From Clostridia bacterium (lineage in GTDB: Bacteria > Bacillota > Clostridia > Oscillospirales > Acutalibacteraceae): a stretch of DNA of 64,000 bases. Every line of letters starts with the position of its first letter. The stretch's first letter is position 1. The translations under genes and the position numbers were made by a program. The DNA lies in NCBI GenBank assembly GCA_017409845.1, contig JAFQRY010000026.1, positions 62,001 through 126,000 on the forward strand, given 5' to 3'. Below are positions 1 through 8,687 of the stretch, in pieces. Under the pieces are notes generated by a model. It was not told where the DNA came from and ran no database searches. It worked only from the letters and a program-made list of their open reading frames with translations.

Positions 1-107
1 TAACCGACAGCGACCATGTGATTCTGACCTATCTTCAGAGCGAAACCGTTGCAAACAGGCTTAATGATGATATGGACGAGCTTGAAGAAGAGGAGGATGA
101 TGAATAA
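1..107 (+). CDS. remA: RemA/DUF370 regulator, C-terminal end only
   Basis: The open frame entering from the window edge (codons in phase with position 3) ends at the TAA at 105-107. Its residues include DSDHVILTYLQSETVANRL, which closely resembles the C-terminal part of Bacillus subtilis RemA (DSDHVIL..VQPETVAQRL), a small DNA-binding activator of extracellular matrix genes. It is followed by an acidic tail of Asp and Glu. Its stop overlaps the gmk start by one base (TAATG), and remA next to gmk is the usual Firmicute order. The N-terminal half lies outside the window, so a second family cannot be fully excluded. Confidence 0.8.
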   Translation, partial: TDSDHVILTYLQSETVANRLNDDMDELEEEEDDE

Positions 108-718
108 TGGATAAAAACGGGATTCTTATTATTCTTTCCGGTCCCTCAGGCTCAGGTAAGGATACGGTGCTTAACGAGCTTATCAAAGACCGTGATGATG
201 TCAGAGTTTCTGTTTCGATGACAACCCGTCAGAAAAGAGACGATGAAATTGACGGCATCCATTATTATTTTGTTGACAGAGAGTATTTCGAAAAGAAAAT
301 TGCCGATAATAAAATGCTTGAATTTGCAGAATATGCAAAAAATTATTACGGTACTCCCAAGGAGCCCGTTGATGAAATGCTTTCAAACGGTAAAGCGGTT
401 ATTTTAAAAATTGAGGTTCAGGGTGCCGAAAAAATCAGAATGCTTTATCCCGATGTTATCAGTATTTTCCTTATGCCGCCCTCAATGAGAGTGCTCGAAG
501 AGCGTCTCAGGTCACGCAATACCGAGGATGAAGAAACAATCAATCATCGCCTTGTCATTGCCCGTGAAGAAATGAAAAAAGCACCGGATTATGATTTCGT
601 GGTTGTTAACGACACGATTGAAAGTGCGGTTGAAGGAATAAAAACAATAATCAGTTCAGAAAGACTTAAAGTAAAAAGAAATAAAAAATTTATAAGTGAG
701 GTAATCAACAATGTTTAA
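107..718 (+). CDS. gmk: Guanylate kinase
   Basis: Phosphorylates GMP (and dGMP) to GDP with ATP in the cytoplasm. At 203 residues it has the normal family length. The P-loop GPSGSGKDT lies at residues 12-20, and the GMP-binding region follows with TTRQKRDDEIDGIHYYFV around residues 40-57. The start overlaps the remA stop, and the last 8 bases overlap rpoZ, so the three genes look translationally coupled. gmk-rpoZ adjacency is classical across bacteria. Confidence 0.97.
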   Translation: MDKNGILIILSGPSGSGKDTVLNELIKDRDDVRVSVSMTTRQKRDDEIDGIHYYFVDREYFEKKIADNKMLEFAEYAKNYYGTPKEPVDEMLSNGKAVILKIEVQGAEKIRMLYPDVISIFLMPPSMRVLEERLRSRNTEDEETINHRLVIAREEMKKAPDYDFVVVNDTIESAVEGIKTIISSERLKVKRNKKFISEVINNV

Positions 719-920
719 TCCAGATTTAAGAGATGTTCTCAAAAACCATCTCAGCCGTTATTCTCTTGTAACTGCAACAGCAAAAAGAGCAAGAGAAATT
801 TCTGAAAATGCAGAAGAAAACAAGATTATTATGACGGAAAAACCCGTCAGCGTTGCTATTGACGAAATAATCAGAGGCGAATACGTTATCGTAGAGCCTG
901 AGGAGATCAGAAATATCTGA
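711..920 (+). CDS. rpoZ: RNA polymerase omega subunit
   Basis: Small 69-residue subunit that helps assemble and stabilise RNA polymerase by binding the beta-prime chain. The frame shows the omega pattern: an N-terminal helix, then SLVTATAKRAREI, then the KPVSVAIDEI helix and a short acidic end. It starts inside the gmk stop region (8-base overlap), and a GTGAGG ribosome binding site sits inside gmk. The recognition rests on the conserved helix and the gmk neighbour. Confidence 0.95.
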   Translation: MFNPDLRDVLKNHLSRYSLVTATAKRAREISENAEENKIIMTEKPVSVAIDEIIRGEYVIVEPEEIRNI

Positions 921-954
921 GTTTATTGAATTTTCAGGCAGGGGAGTGAATCAG

Positions 955-3393
955 ATGAAATATGCGAAGGTCGCTGTTGAAGCGGCAACCTATACCTTTG
1001 ATAAAGAATTTGATTATATCATCCCCGATCATCTTGAGGAATCTGCAAAACCGGGCTGCAGAGTAACTGTTCCCTTCGGAATAAAAAATAAAAAATGCCT
1101 TGGTGTTATTTTTGAAGTAACCGATTATTCCGAAGGAAAAAAACTGAAAAAAATTTCAGAGGTGCTTGACGAAAGCCCACTTCTCAATGAGGAGATGCTT
1201 TTACTTGCTTCATGGATAAAAGACAGAACCTTCTGTACTCTTTATGAAGCCGCCAAAGCAATGCTTCCTACAGGCATCAATCATAAAATGGTTGTTTCGT
1301 ATGCTTCCAATCCCGATGCAGATGCAGATAAGGTTAACGCGTTGAGCGGTACCGAAAAAGAAATATATGATTTTCTTGAAAAGAAGAAAATATATATTAA
1401 ATCTCAGACTCTTTTTAAATCTCTCGGAATTAAAAATGATCCTTCATTGCTTTCCGCTATGATAAAAGATAATCTGATTCTCTGCAATTCGGATGCGGTG
1501 CGTAACTTAGGCGATTTATCCGTGAAAATGATGCGTCTGGTTCCCGAGGCTCCCGAAAAGAAGCTTACTCAGAAGCAGCAACAGATTGTTGATGTTCTGA
1601 AAGATATCGGAACCGCCTCTGTCAAAGAAATATGCTATTTTACAGGACTTACTCCCGCTGTTGCAAACACACTTGTCAAAAACGGTATTGCTGAGTTTTA
1701 TGAGCAGGAAATAATAAAGCTTCCTGATTTTGCCGATAAAAAGGGCGAAAGAAAACCGATTGAGCTTACCGATGAACAAAAAGCTGCTTTCGCAAAACTT
1801 TCGGATGCTGCATCGAAAGAGAAGGCATCTGTTTCACTTCTTTACGGTGTTACCGGAAGCGGAAAAACATCTGTTTATATGAGCGTGATTGACAAGGTTG
1901 TTGATGAGGGAAAATCGGTAATAGTTATGGTTCCTGAAATCGGACTCACTCCGCAGACTATCTCCCTTTTTTGCAAAAGATACGGCGGAGATATTGCTGT
2001 TTTTCACAGTGCTCTTTCAGTCAGAGAGAGGCTTGAACAATGGAAAAGAGTCAAAAGCGGAAAAGCCTCAATTATTATCGGAACAAGGAGTGCGGTTTTT
2101 GCACCTGCAGAAAACATCGGTCTGATTATTATTGATGAGGAGCAGGAGCATACATATAAATCTGAGCAGACTCCGAGATACAATGCTGTTGATGTTGCGA
2201 AGTTCAGAGCGGCATATAACAAGTGCCTTTTGCTTCTTGCATCTGCCACTCCCAGTGTTGAAAGCTTTGCTTCGGCACAAAGCGGAAAATATGAATTATG
2301 CAGACTTGATAAGAGATACGGCAGTGCTGTTTTGCCTGATGTTGTTACAGTTGATATGCGTAATGCGGAAAAAGCTGACGGCAGCCGTGCAATAAGCCTT
2401 ACACTACTTGAAAGTCTGAAAAAGAATGTTGATGAAGGAAAGCAATCAATTCTGCTTATCAACAGACGCGGATTTAACACCTTTGCCGCCTGCAATTCCT
2501 GCGGTAATGTTGTTTGCTGTCCGCATTGCAGCATTTCCATGACCTATCACACAGCAAATAACCGTCTCATGTGTCATTATTGCGGTCATTCCGTACCGTT
2601 TTCGAGCGAATGTCCCGAATGCGGTGAAAAATCTGTTAGATATTCGGGTTTCGGTACTCAGAAGATCGAAGATGAGCTTGCACGCCTCATTCCCGAAGCG
2701 AGAATTATAAGAATGGATGCCGATTCCACATCGGGGAAAAATTCGCACGAAATGCTTCTGGATAGCTTTGCAAAGGGCGAATATGATATAATGATAGGCA
2801 CACAGATGGTTGCCAAAGGTCTTAATTTTCCTAATGTGACGCTTGTAGGCGTTGTTTCTGTTGACCAGCAGCTTTATAATGATGATTTCCGCAGTCTTGA
2901 AAAAACCTTTTCACTGCTTACTCAGGTAGTCGGCAGGTCTGGAAGAGGAGAATTCAGGGGTACTGCAATAATCCAGACCTTAACTCCCGAGAACGAAATA
3001 ATCCGTCTTGCCGCAAGGCAGGATTATGATGCGTTCTTCAAAACCGAAATCAGGCTTCGCAAGGCACTGGTTTATCCGCCTTACTGCGATTTGTGTGTTA
3101 TCGGTTTTACGGGTGAAAATGAAACAGTAGTAAAAAACGCGGCAAGAGAGACCCTTGATATGCTTAAGAAATATTCAAACGGAGAATTCAGGGGTGAAAA
3201 AATTATTGTGCTTGGTCCCATGCCCGAAAGAGTGGCAAAAATAAGCGAAAAATACAGATACAGACTTGTTATCAAGTGTCGGAATACGGCACGATTCAGA
3301 GAAATGATTTCAAAATTACTTGTTGAAACGGGCAATGATTCCCGTTTTTCAAAAGTAACGGTTTATGCGGATATTAATCCGGAAAATACATAA
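955..3393 (+). CDS. priA: Primosomal replication restart helicase PriA
   Basis: 3'-to-5' superfamily 2 helicase that reloads the replisome at stalled forks. A GTG at 946 is also in frame, but the AGGGGAG box at 940-946 sits directly against it and lies about 8 bases before the ATG at 955, so I chose 955 (812 residues). Walker A GVTGSGKT lies near residue 297 and the DEEQ box near 392. Between about 512 and 560 are the paired zinc-binding CxxC motifs (CNSCG, CPHC, CHYCG, CPECG) typical of PriA. coaBC, which precedes priA in Bacillus, is absent here. Confidence 0.96.
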   Translation: MKYAKVAVEAATYTFDKEFDYIIPDHLEESAKPGCRVTVPFGIKNKKCLGVIFEVTDYSEGKKLKKISEVLDESPLLNEEMLLLASWIKDRTFCTLYEAAKAMLPTGINHKMVVSYASNPDADADKVNALSGTEKEIYDFLEKKKIYIKSQTLFKSLGIKNDPSLLSAMIKDNLILCNSDAVRNLGDLSVKMMRLVPEAPEKKLTQKQQQIVDVLKDIGTASVKEICYFTGLTPAVANTLVKNGIAEFYEQEIIKLPDFADKKGERKPIELTDEQKAAFAKLSDAASKEKASVSLLYGVTGSGKTSVYMSVIDKVVDEGKSVIVMVPEIGLTPQTISLFCKRYGGDIAVFHSALSVRERLEQWKRVKSGKASIIIGTRSAVFAPAENIGLIIIDEEQEHTYKSEQTPRYNAVDVAKFRAAYNKCLLLLASATPSVESFASAQSGKYELCRLDKRYGSAVLPDVVTVDMRNAEKADGSRAISLTLLESLKKNVDEGKQSILLINRRGFNTFAACNSCGNVVCCPHCSISMTYHTANNRLMCHYCGHSVPFSSECPECGEKSVRYSGFGTQKIEDELARLIPEARIIRMDADSTSGKNSHEMLLDSFAKGEYDIMIGTQMVAKGLNFPNVTLVGVVSVDQQLYNDDFRSLEKTFSLLTQVVGRSGRGEFRGTAIIQTLTPENEIIRLAARQDYDAFFKTEIRLRKALVYPPYCDLCVIGFTGENETVVKNAARETLDMLKKYSNGEFRGEKIIVLGPMPERVAKISEKYRYRLVIKCRNTARFREMISKLLVETGNDSRFSKVTVYADINPENT

Positions 3394-3422
3394 TATTACG
3401 GTTCTTGAAAGGATTGACATTT

Positions 3423-3878
3423 ATGGCAATCAGAAATATCGTTAAAATCGGCGATCCGATTTTAGCAAAAAAATCACGTCAGGTTGAAAAATTTGATGCA
3501 CGCCTCTGGCAGCTTCTCGATGATATGAAGGAAACCATGTATCACGCAAACGGAGTTGGTCTTGCGGCTGTTCAGGTGGGCATCTTAAGAAGAGTTGTCG
3601 TAATTGACTGCGGCGACGGATATATTGAGCTTATCAATCCCGAAATCACAAGTGCGGAAGGTGAACAGTTTGAAGAAGAAGGTTGCCTTTCTCTTCCGGG
3701 TGAATCAGGTGTTACCTGCCGACCTGCAGTTGTAAGGGTCAAGGCTCAGGACAGAAACGGAAAATGGTGCGTATATAAAGGCGAGCAGCTTAAGGCACGC
3801 TGCTTCTGCCATGAAATCGACCATCTTGACGGAATTGTTTTCACACAGAAGGTTATTAAAAAGGAGCTTTCGGAATGA
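3423..3878 (+). CDS. def: Peptide deformylase
   Basis: Metalloenzyme that removes the formyl group from nascent N-terminal methionine. The three family motifs are present: GVGLAAVQ near residue 44, EGCLS near 85 (metal-binding Cys) and HEIDHLDG near 130 (two metal-binding His and the catalytic Glu). Upstream in-frame TTG codons exist, but the GAAAGGA site at 3407-3413 is spaced for the ATG at 3423, giving 151 residues. It overlaps fmt by four bases (ATGA), coupling formyl addition and removal. Confidence 0.96.
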   Translation: MAIRNIVKIGDPILAKKSRQVEKFDARLWQLLDDMKETMYHANGVGLAAVQVGILRRVVVIDCGDGYIELINPEITSAEGEQFEEEGCLSLPGESGVTCRPAVVRVKAQDRNGKWCVYKGEQLKARCFCHEIDHLDGIVFTQKVIKKELSE

Positions 3879-4801
3879 GAGTAGTGTTTATGGGAACTCC
3901 TGATTTTGCCGTTCCCTGCTTACAGAAGCTGATTGACTGCGGACACGAGGTTACGGGTGTGTTTACTCAGCCTGATAAACCTCAGGGCAGAAAAATGATA
4001 TTGACTCCGCCGCCCGTAAAGGTGCTTGCTGAGGAAAAAGGAATAAAGGTATACCAGCCTTCAAAAATGAAAGACGGTACAGCCCTTGAAATGCTCAAGG
4101 AGGCAGATCCCGAGCTTTGTATTGTTGTTGCCTACGGAAAAATTCTTCCCAAGGAAATTCTGGAATATCCGGAATACGGCTGTATCAATATTCACGCTTC
4201 TCTTCTTCCGAAGCTCAGAGGTGCTGCTCCGATACAGTGGTCAATCATCAACGGCTTTGATAAAACGGGCGTTACCTCAATGCAGATGGATGAGGGACTT
4301 GATACCGGCGATATGCTGATTATGCGGGATATTGAAATTGATGAAAACATGACAGCGGGTGAGCTTCACGATAAGCTTTCCGCTTTGGGTGCATCGGTCC
4401 TTGAAGAAACAATTGATGCACTTCAAAAAAATGAGCTCAGACCCGAAAAGCAAAACCATGATGAATTTACATATGCTCCCATGCTTTCCAAGGAATTGTC
4501 TCCCGTTGATTGGAATGCGTCAGCAAAAGAAATTCATAATAAGATAAGAGGTCTCTCTCCGTGGCCTTCTGCGAATGCGGTTCTTCACGGAAAAAAAGTA
4601 AAGCTTCACAATAGTGCTCTGACCGATATAAAAGGTTCAAAGCCCGGTGAAATTGTTGAAGTCGGCAAACGCCTCATTGTTTGCTGCGGGGATCTCAACT
4701 GTATTGAAATTCTTAATCTTCAGGCAGAAGGAAAAAAAGCGATGTCTGCAGCAGATTTTATGAGAGGAAATCAGCTCAGCATCGGAGATATATTTGAATA
4801 A
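3875..4801 (+). CDS. fmt: Methionyl-tRNA formyltransferase
   Basis: Transfers a formyl group from 10-formyl-tetrahydrofolate to initiator Met-tRNA. The 308-residue length is standard. It opens with MGTPDFAVP, has the catalytic block NIHASLLPKLRGAAPIQW near residues 105-122 with Asn and His of the active site, and the downstream GLDTGDML carries the catalytic Asp. A C-terminal OB-like domain follows from about residue 205. ATGA overlap with def. Confidence 0.97.
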   Translation: MRVVFMGTPDFAVPCLQKLIDCGHEVTGVFTQPDKPQGRKMILTPPPVKVLAEEKGIKVYQPSKMKDGTALEMLKEADPELCIVVAYGKILPKEILEYPEYGCINIHASLLPKLRGAAPIQWSIINGFDKTGVTSMQMDEGLDTGDMLIMRDIEIDENMTAGELHDKLSALGASVLEETIDALQKNELRPEKQNHDEFTYAPMLSKELSPVDWNASAKEIHNKIRGLSPWPSANAVLHGKKVKLHNSALTDIKGSKPGEIVEVGKRLIVCCGDLNCIEILNLQAEGKKAMSAADFMRGNQLSIGDIFE

Positions 4802-4818
4802 TCGAAAGGAGAAAGAAC

Positions 4819-5508
4819 ATGCCCTATTTCTTTGTGGATTATTATTACATTTTGCTCGTTATACCTGCAATGATTATTGCTGCATGGGCACAGGTTAAAG
4901 TAAAGTCAACCTATAAAAAGTTTTCTCAGATTGAGAATGCAAGAAGAATTACGGGTGCTTATGCAGCCCAGGCTATTCTCAGTCACTACGGAATAACCGA
5001 TGTCAGAATTGAGCAGGTCTCAGGTAAGCTTACCGACCATTATGACCCTAAGGCCAAGGTTATCCGCCTTTCTGAGGGTGTTTATAACAGCACAAGCATT
5101 GCTGCGGTCGGAATTGCATGTCATGAAGCAGGTCATGCAGCACAGCATGCCGAGGCATACAAACCCATAAAAATCAGAAATTCTCTTGTTCCCGTTTGTA
5201 ATATAGGTTCTTATATTGGTGTTCCTCTTGCACTTTTAGGCTACTTTTTAGGCTTTGAGCCTCTTATTACTGTTGGTCTTTTGCTTTATGCCGCTATTTT
5301 TGTTTTTCAGGTTGTTACTCTTCCCGTTGAATTCAACGCAAGCCGAAGAGCAATAAACTGCATATCCGAAAGAGGACTTCTTGCGGAGGATGAAGTCCCC
5401 AAGGCAAAAAAGGTTCTTTCCGCAGCTGCAATGACCTATGTCGCATCAATGATTGTTGCACTTGCAAACCTTCTCAGACTCATTCTGAGATTCAGAAGCA
5501 GAGATTGA
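4819..5508 (+). CDS. YugP-type membrane zinc peptidase
   Basis: Putative zinc metallopeptidase of the YugP/Zn_peptidase_2 family, 229 residues. An N-terminal membrane segment lies near residues 6-26. The zinc motif CHEAGHAAQHAE falls around residues 99-110. A hydrophobic hairpin covers about 133-170, and a further membrane segment lies at the C-terminus. The family is predicted membrane-bound with an unknown physiological substrate. It sits between fmt and rsmB behind a good AAAGGAG site. Bacillus lacks it at this position; Clostridia often carry it here (from memory). Confidence 0.88.
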   Translation: MPYFFVDYYYILLVIPAMIIAAWAQVKVKSTYKKFSQIENARRITGAYAAQAILSHYGITDVRIEQVSGKLTDHYDPKAKVIRLSEGVYNSTSIAAVGIACHEAGHAAQHAEAYKPIKIRNSLVPVCNIGSYIGVPLALLGYFLGFEPLITVGLLLYAAIFVFQVVTLPVEFNASRRAINCISERGLLAEDEVPKAKKVLSAAAMTYVASMIVALANLLRLILRFRSRD

Positions 5509-5536
5509 TTATTTTCCCCGAAAGGATGCTGAATAT

Positions 5537-6871
5537 ATGAAAAGTGCTAGGCAGGTTGCGTTTGAGGCGCTCCTTAAAGTACACAAAGACGGAGCGTATT
5601 CAAACCTGGCTGTTGACAGCCTTCTGAAGGATAATCCGGGACTCGATGAACGCGACAGAGCTTTTGTCTGCAATCTTGTTTACGGGACTCTTGACCGTCT
5701 GATGCTGATTGATTATAATCTCAGCCTGTATCTTAATCAGCCGGTAAGGAAGCTCAGACCCGAGCTTCACACCATTCTCAGAATGGGTACATACCAGCTT
5801 TTGTTTATGGATAAGGTTCCTTCAAGAGCTGCTGTTAATGAAAGCGTTAACCTTGCAAAGGTGAATAAATCATCCTTTGCGGCTTCGCTAGTTAATGCAG
5901 TTCTCAGAAGAGTTTCCGATAACGGACTCAGACTTCCCGAAGGGGACGAAAAGGACCCGAATTTTCTTTCAATCAAATATTCATGCCCCGAATGGATTCT
6001 TTCGCTCTGGATTGATGCATACGGATTTGAAAATGCAATTGCTCTTGCTGAAAAAGCACTTGAAGCACCTAATGTTGTTGTTCGTGCAAACACAACAAAA
6101 ATCTCTGCCGATGAACTTGTATGGAAGCTTGCGGAGGAGGGTGTTATCTCTGAGAAAACAGATATTGTCAAAGATGCTCTTATTCTCAGTAACACAGGTT
6201 CGGTAGAAGAGCTTGATGCATATAAAGAGGGTCTTTTCCATGCTCAGGACCTTGCTTCACAGATCTGCTGCAAAGCACTTGACCCGAAGCCGGGAGAGGT
6301 TGTTTTTGATATGTGCTCCGCCCCCGGCGGAAAAGCCTTTACTATTGCCGAAACAATGGAAAATAAGGGCGTTGTCAGAGCTTTTGATATATATCAATCC
6401 CGTGTTGAGCTTATAAGAAGCGGTGCCGAACGTCTGGGACTTGAAAATGTTTTTTCATATCTTTCGGATGCTTCCATATTCAACGAAAATTACGGTCAGG
6501 CAGACAGAGTTCTCTGCGATGTTCCGTGTTCCGGTCTCGGTATTATCAGAAGAAAGCCGGAAATACGATTCAAAAGCCGCAATGATATTGACAATTTACC
6601 TGAGTTGCAGTATCGTATACTTTGTAATTCGGTTAAATATCTTAAAGACGGCGGCAGGATTGTTTATTCAACATGTACGCTTAACCCGAAGGAAAATTCA
6701 GAGGTTTGTGATAAGTTTCTTAAGGAGCATCCCGATTTTTCGGCGGTTGAGATTATGCCCGGGCTTCAGAGATACGCAGAAGGTGAAAAGTATCTTACTC
6801 TTATGCCTCATCTTCATTCAACAGATGGCTTCTTTGTTGCCGCTTTTGTGAAAAACGGAGGCAGCAAATGA
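5537..6871 (+). CDS. rsmB: 16S rRNA m5C967 methyltransferase
   Basis: RsmB (Sun) methylates C967 of 16S rRNA using S-adenosylmethionine. The 444-residue protein starts with a NusB-like RNA-binding domain (about 1-130) and continues with the Rossmann methyltransferase domain. SAM-binding FDMCSAPGGKAF lies near residue 256, the PCSGLGIIRRKPE motif with one cysteine near 329, and the catalytic-cysteine motif STCTLNPKENS near 377. ATGA overlap with rlmN indicates coupled expression. Confidence 0.96.
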   Translation: MKSARQVAFEALLKVHKDGAYSNLAVDSLLKDNPGLDERDRAFVCNLVYGTLDRLMLIDYNLSLYLNQPVRKLRPELHTILRMGTYQLLFMDKVPSRAAVNESVNLAKVNKSSFAASLVNAVLRRVSDNGLRLPEGDEKDPNFLSIKYSCPEWILSLWIDAYGFENAIALAEKALEAPNVVVRANTTKISADELVWKLAEEGVISEKTDIVKDALILSNTGSVEELDAYKEGLFHAQDLASQICCKALDPKPGEVVFDMCSAPGGKAFTIAETMENKGVVRAFDIYQSRVELIRSGAERLGLENVFSYLSDASIFNENYGQADRVLCDVPCSGLGIIRRKPEIRFKSRNDIDNLPELQYRILCNSVKYLKDGGRIVYSTCTLNPKENSEVCDKFLKEHPDFSAVEIMPGLQRYAEGEKYLTLMPHLHSTDGFFVAAFVKNGGSK

Positions 6872-7917
6872 GCAGGGATATTCTTTCAATGACCTTCGGT
6901 GAGCTGACGGACGCGTTTACTGAGCTCGGTATTCAGAAATTCCGTGCAAAGCAGGTTTATGAATGGCTTCATAAGCATCTTGCTTCGGATTATGATGAAA
7001 TGCTGAATATTCCGAAATCACTGCGTACAGAGCTTTCCGAAAAGCTTCCGCTTTACACCTGCAAAATAGCAAGAAAGCAGGTTTCAAAGCTTGACAGCAC
7101 CGTTAAATATCTTTTTGAAATGCATGACGGCGACTTTGTTGAAAGCGTTGTTATGAAATATAAATACGGCTATACAATCTGCGTTTCCTCGCAGGTCGGC
7201 TGTAAAATGGGTTGTGCATTCTGTGCTTCAACCCTCGGCGGCTTCAAAAGAAGCTTGCTCCCCGGTGAAATTCTTTCTCAGCTTTACACAGCTCAGAAGG
7301 ATCTTGGTGAAAGAATCTCCCACATTGTGTTAATGGGAATGGGCGAGCCGCTTGATAATTATGATAATGTTTTAAGATTTCTGGAGCTGATAACCGACGA
7401 AAAGGGTCTTAATATTTCGATGAGAAATATTTCTCTTTCAACCTGCGGAATAGTTCCTAAAATCAATGATTTGATTGACAAGCACCTTCAGCTTACTTTG
7501 TCAATTTCCCTGCATGCACCGAGTGATGAGCTTCGAAGCAGAATAATGCCGGTTAATAATAAATACCCGGTTGACGAGCTTTTGCGTTCGTGCAGGAAAT
7601 ATGCAGCTGAAACATCGAGACGCATTTCTTTTGAATATGCTATGCTTTCAGGGGTCAACGATTCCGATGAGTGTGCTGCATTGCTTGCCTCAAAGCTGAG
7701 AGGTATGCTCTGCCATGTCAATCTTATTCCTGTCAATGAGGTTGCTGAAAGTCCGTTTAAGCCCAGCAGCCATGACAGAGTTGAACGGTTTGTTGAAATT
7801 CTTAATAAAAACGGAATTAACGCTACCGTGCGAAGAAAACTCGGTTCAGATATTGATGCATCGTGCGGTCAGTTAAGACAAAAAGAAAACAAAAACCGCA
7901 AGAAAGGAGTTGAATAA
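6868..7917 (+). CDS. rlmN: 23S rRNA/tRNA adenine C2-methyltransferase
   Basis: Radical SAM enzyme methylating A2503 of 23S rRNA and A37 of some tRNAs. The cluster-binding motif CKMGCAFC lies near residue 111. MGMGEPLDNYDNV is the family GEP segment, and a conserved Cys occurs near the C-terminus (IDASCGQLRQ), as needed for the RlmN methyl-Cys mechanism. The 349-residue length is typical. It overlaps rsmB by four bases and is followed two bases later by the phosphatase gene. Confidence 0.97.
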   Translation: MSRDILSMTFGELTDAFTELGIQKFRAKQVYEWLHKHLASDYDEMLNIPKSLRTELSEKLPLYTCKIARKQVSKLDSTVKYLFEMHDGDFVESVVMKYKYGYTICVSSQVGCKMGCAFCASTLGGFKRSLLPGEILSQLYTAQKDLGERISHIVLMGMGEPLDNYDNVLRFLELITDEKGLNISMRNISLSTCGIVPKINDLIDKHLQLTLSISLHAPSDELRSRIMPVNNKYPVDELLRSCRKYAAETSRRISFEYAMLSGVNDSDECAALLASKLRGMLCHVNLIPVNEVAESPFKPSSHDRVERFVEILNKNGINATVRRKLGSDIDASCGQLRQKENKNRKKGVE

Positions 7918-7919
7918 GT

Positions 7920-8648
7920 ATGAGAATTGTTGCAAGAACAGACAAAGGCTTTGTGCGTGACAATAATCAGGATTCATATACTGCGTGCGAGCTTTCAGGC
8001 GGAGCCGTGCTTGCCGTTGTTTGTGACGGAATGGGCGGTGCCGCTGAGGGAGCACTTGCAAGTGCCGAAGGAATTAAAGCTGTCAGAGAATATGTTTGTG
8101 AGCGGTATCTTGAGGATATGAGTGATCTTTCAATCAGAACAATGCTTGTTTCTGCGGTTGAAAATGCAAACAAACATATATATAATCTGTCAAAAACCGA
8201 TGAAAGCTATGAAGGAATGGGAACAACCGTTGTTGCCGTGCTTATAGCAAAATCATTTCTTTATATTGCTCACGCAGGTGACAGCAGGGCTTATAAGCTG
8301 TCGGGAGGAGAGCTTGTTCAGCTTACGAGAGACCATTCTGTTGTTCAGAATATGCTTGAAAAAGGTGAAATAACTGCCGAGGAAGCTGTTGATCATCCGA
8401 GCAAGCACATAATCACAAGGGCTTTGGGCGTTGATGATTTTATCAAGGTGGATTTCGGTCAGGAGCCGTTTGATGAAGATGAAATTCTTCTTCTTTGCTC
8501 CGACGGACTTACAAATTATTCAACACCTGAGGATATCCTGAGACTTACAAGTGACGGCTCTTATTATAAATATGCTGACAGACTTGTTAATCTTGCAAAT
8601 CAGAATGGCGGCGGAGACAATATAACAGTAGTTTTTGTTGCTTACTGA
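7920..8648 (+). CDS. prpC: PP2C-family Ser/Thr protein phosphatase
   Basis: Metal-dependent phosphatase that reverses PrkC phosphorylation. The 242-residue frame shows PP2C motifs in order: RDNNQDS near residue 18, VCDGMGG near 34, AHAGDSRAY near 118, LLCSDGL near 190 and GGDNITVV near the C-terminus, with the metal-binding Asp residues intact. It precedes the PASTA kinase by about 40 bases, the conserved prpC-prkC pair. AAAGGAG ribosome binding site upstream. Confidence 0.95.
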   Translation: MRIVARTDKGFVRDNNQDSYTACELSGGAVLAVVCDGMGGAAEGALASAEGIKAVREYVCERYLEDMSDLSIRTMLVSAVENANKHIYNLSKTDESYEGMGTTVVAVLIAKSFLYIAHAGDSRAYKLSGGELVQLTRDHSVVQNMLEKGEITAEEAVDHPSKHIITRALGVDDFIKVDFGQEPFDEDEILLLCSDGLTNYSTPEDILRLTSDGSYYKYADRLVNLANQNGGGDNITVVFVAY

Positions 8649-8687
8649 TAAAGATTTGACTTGCAGTTTTGAAAGGAATGTTTATAT

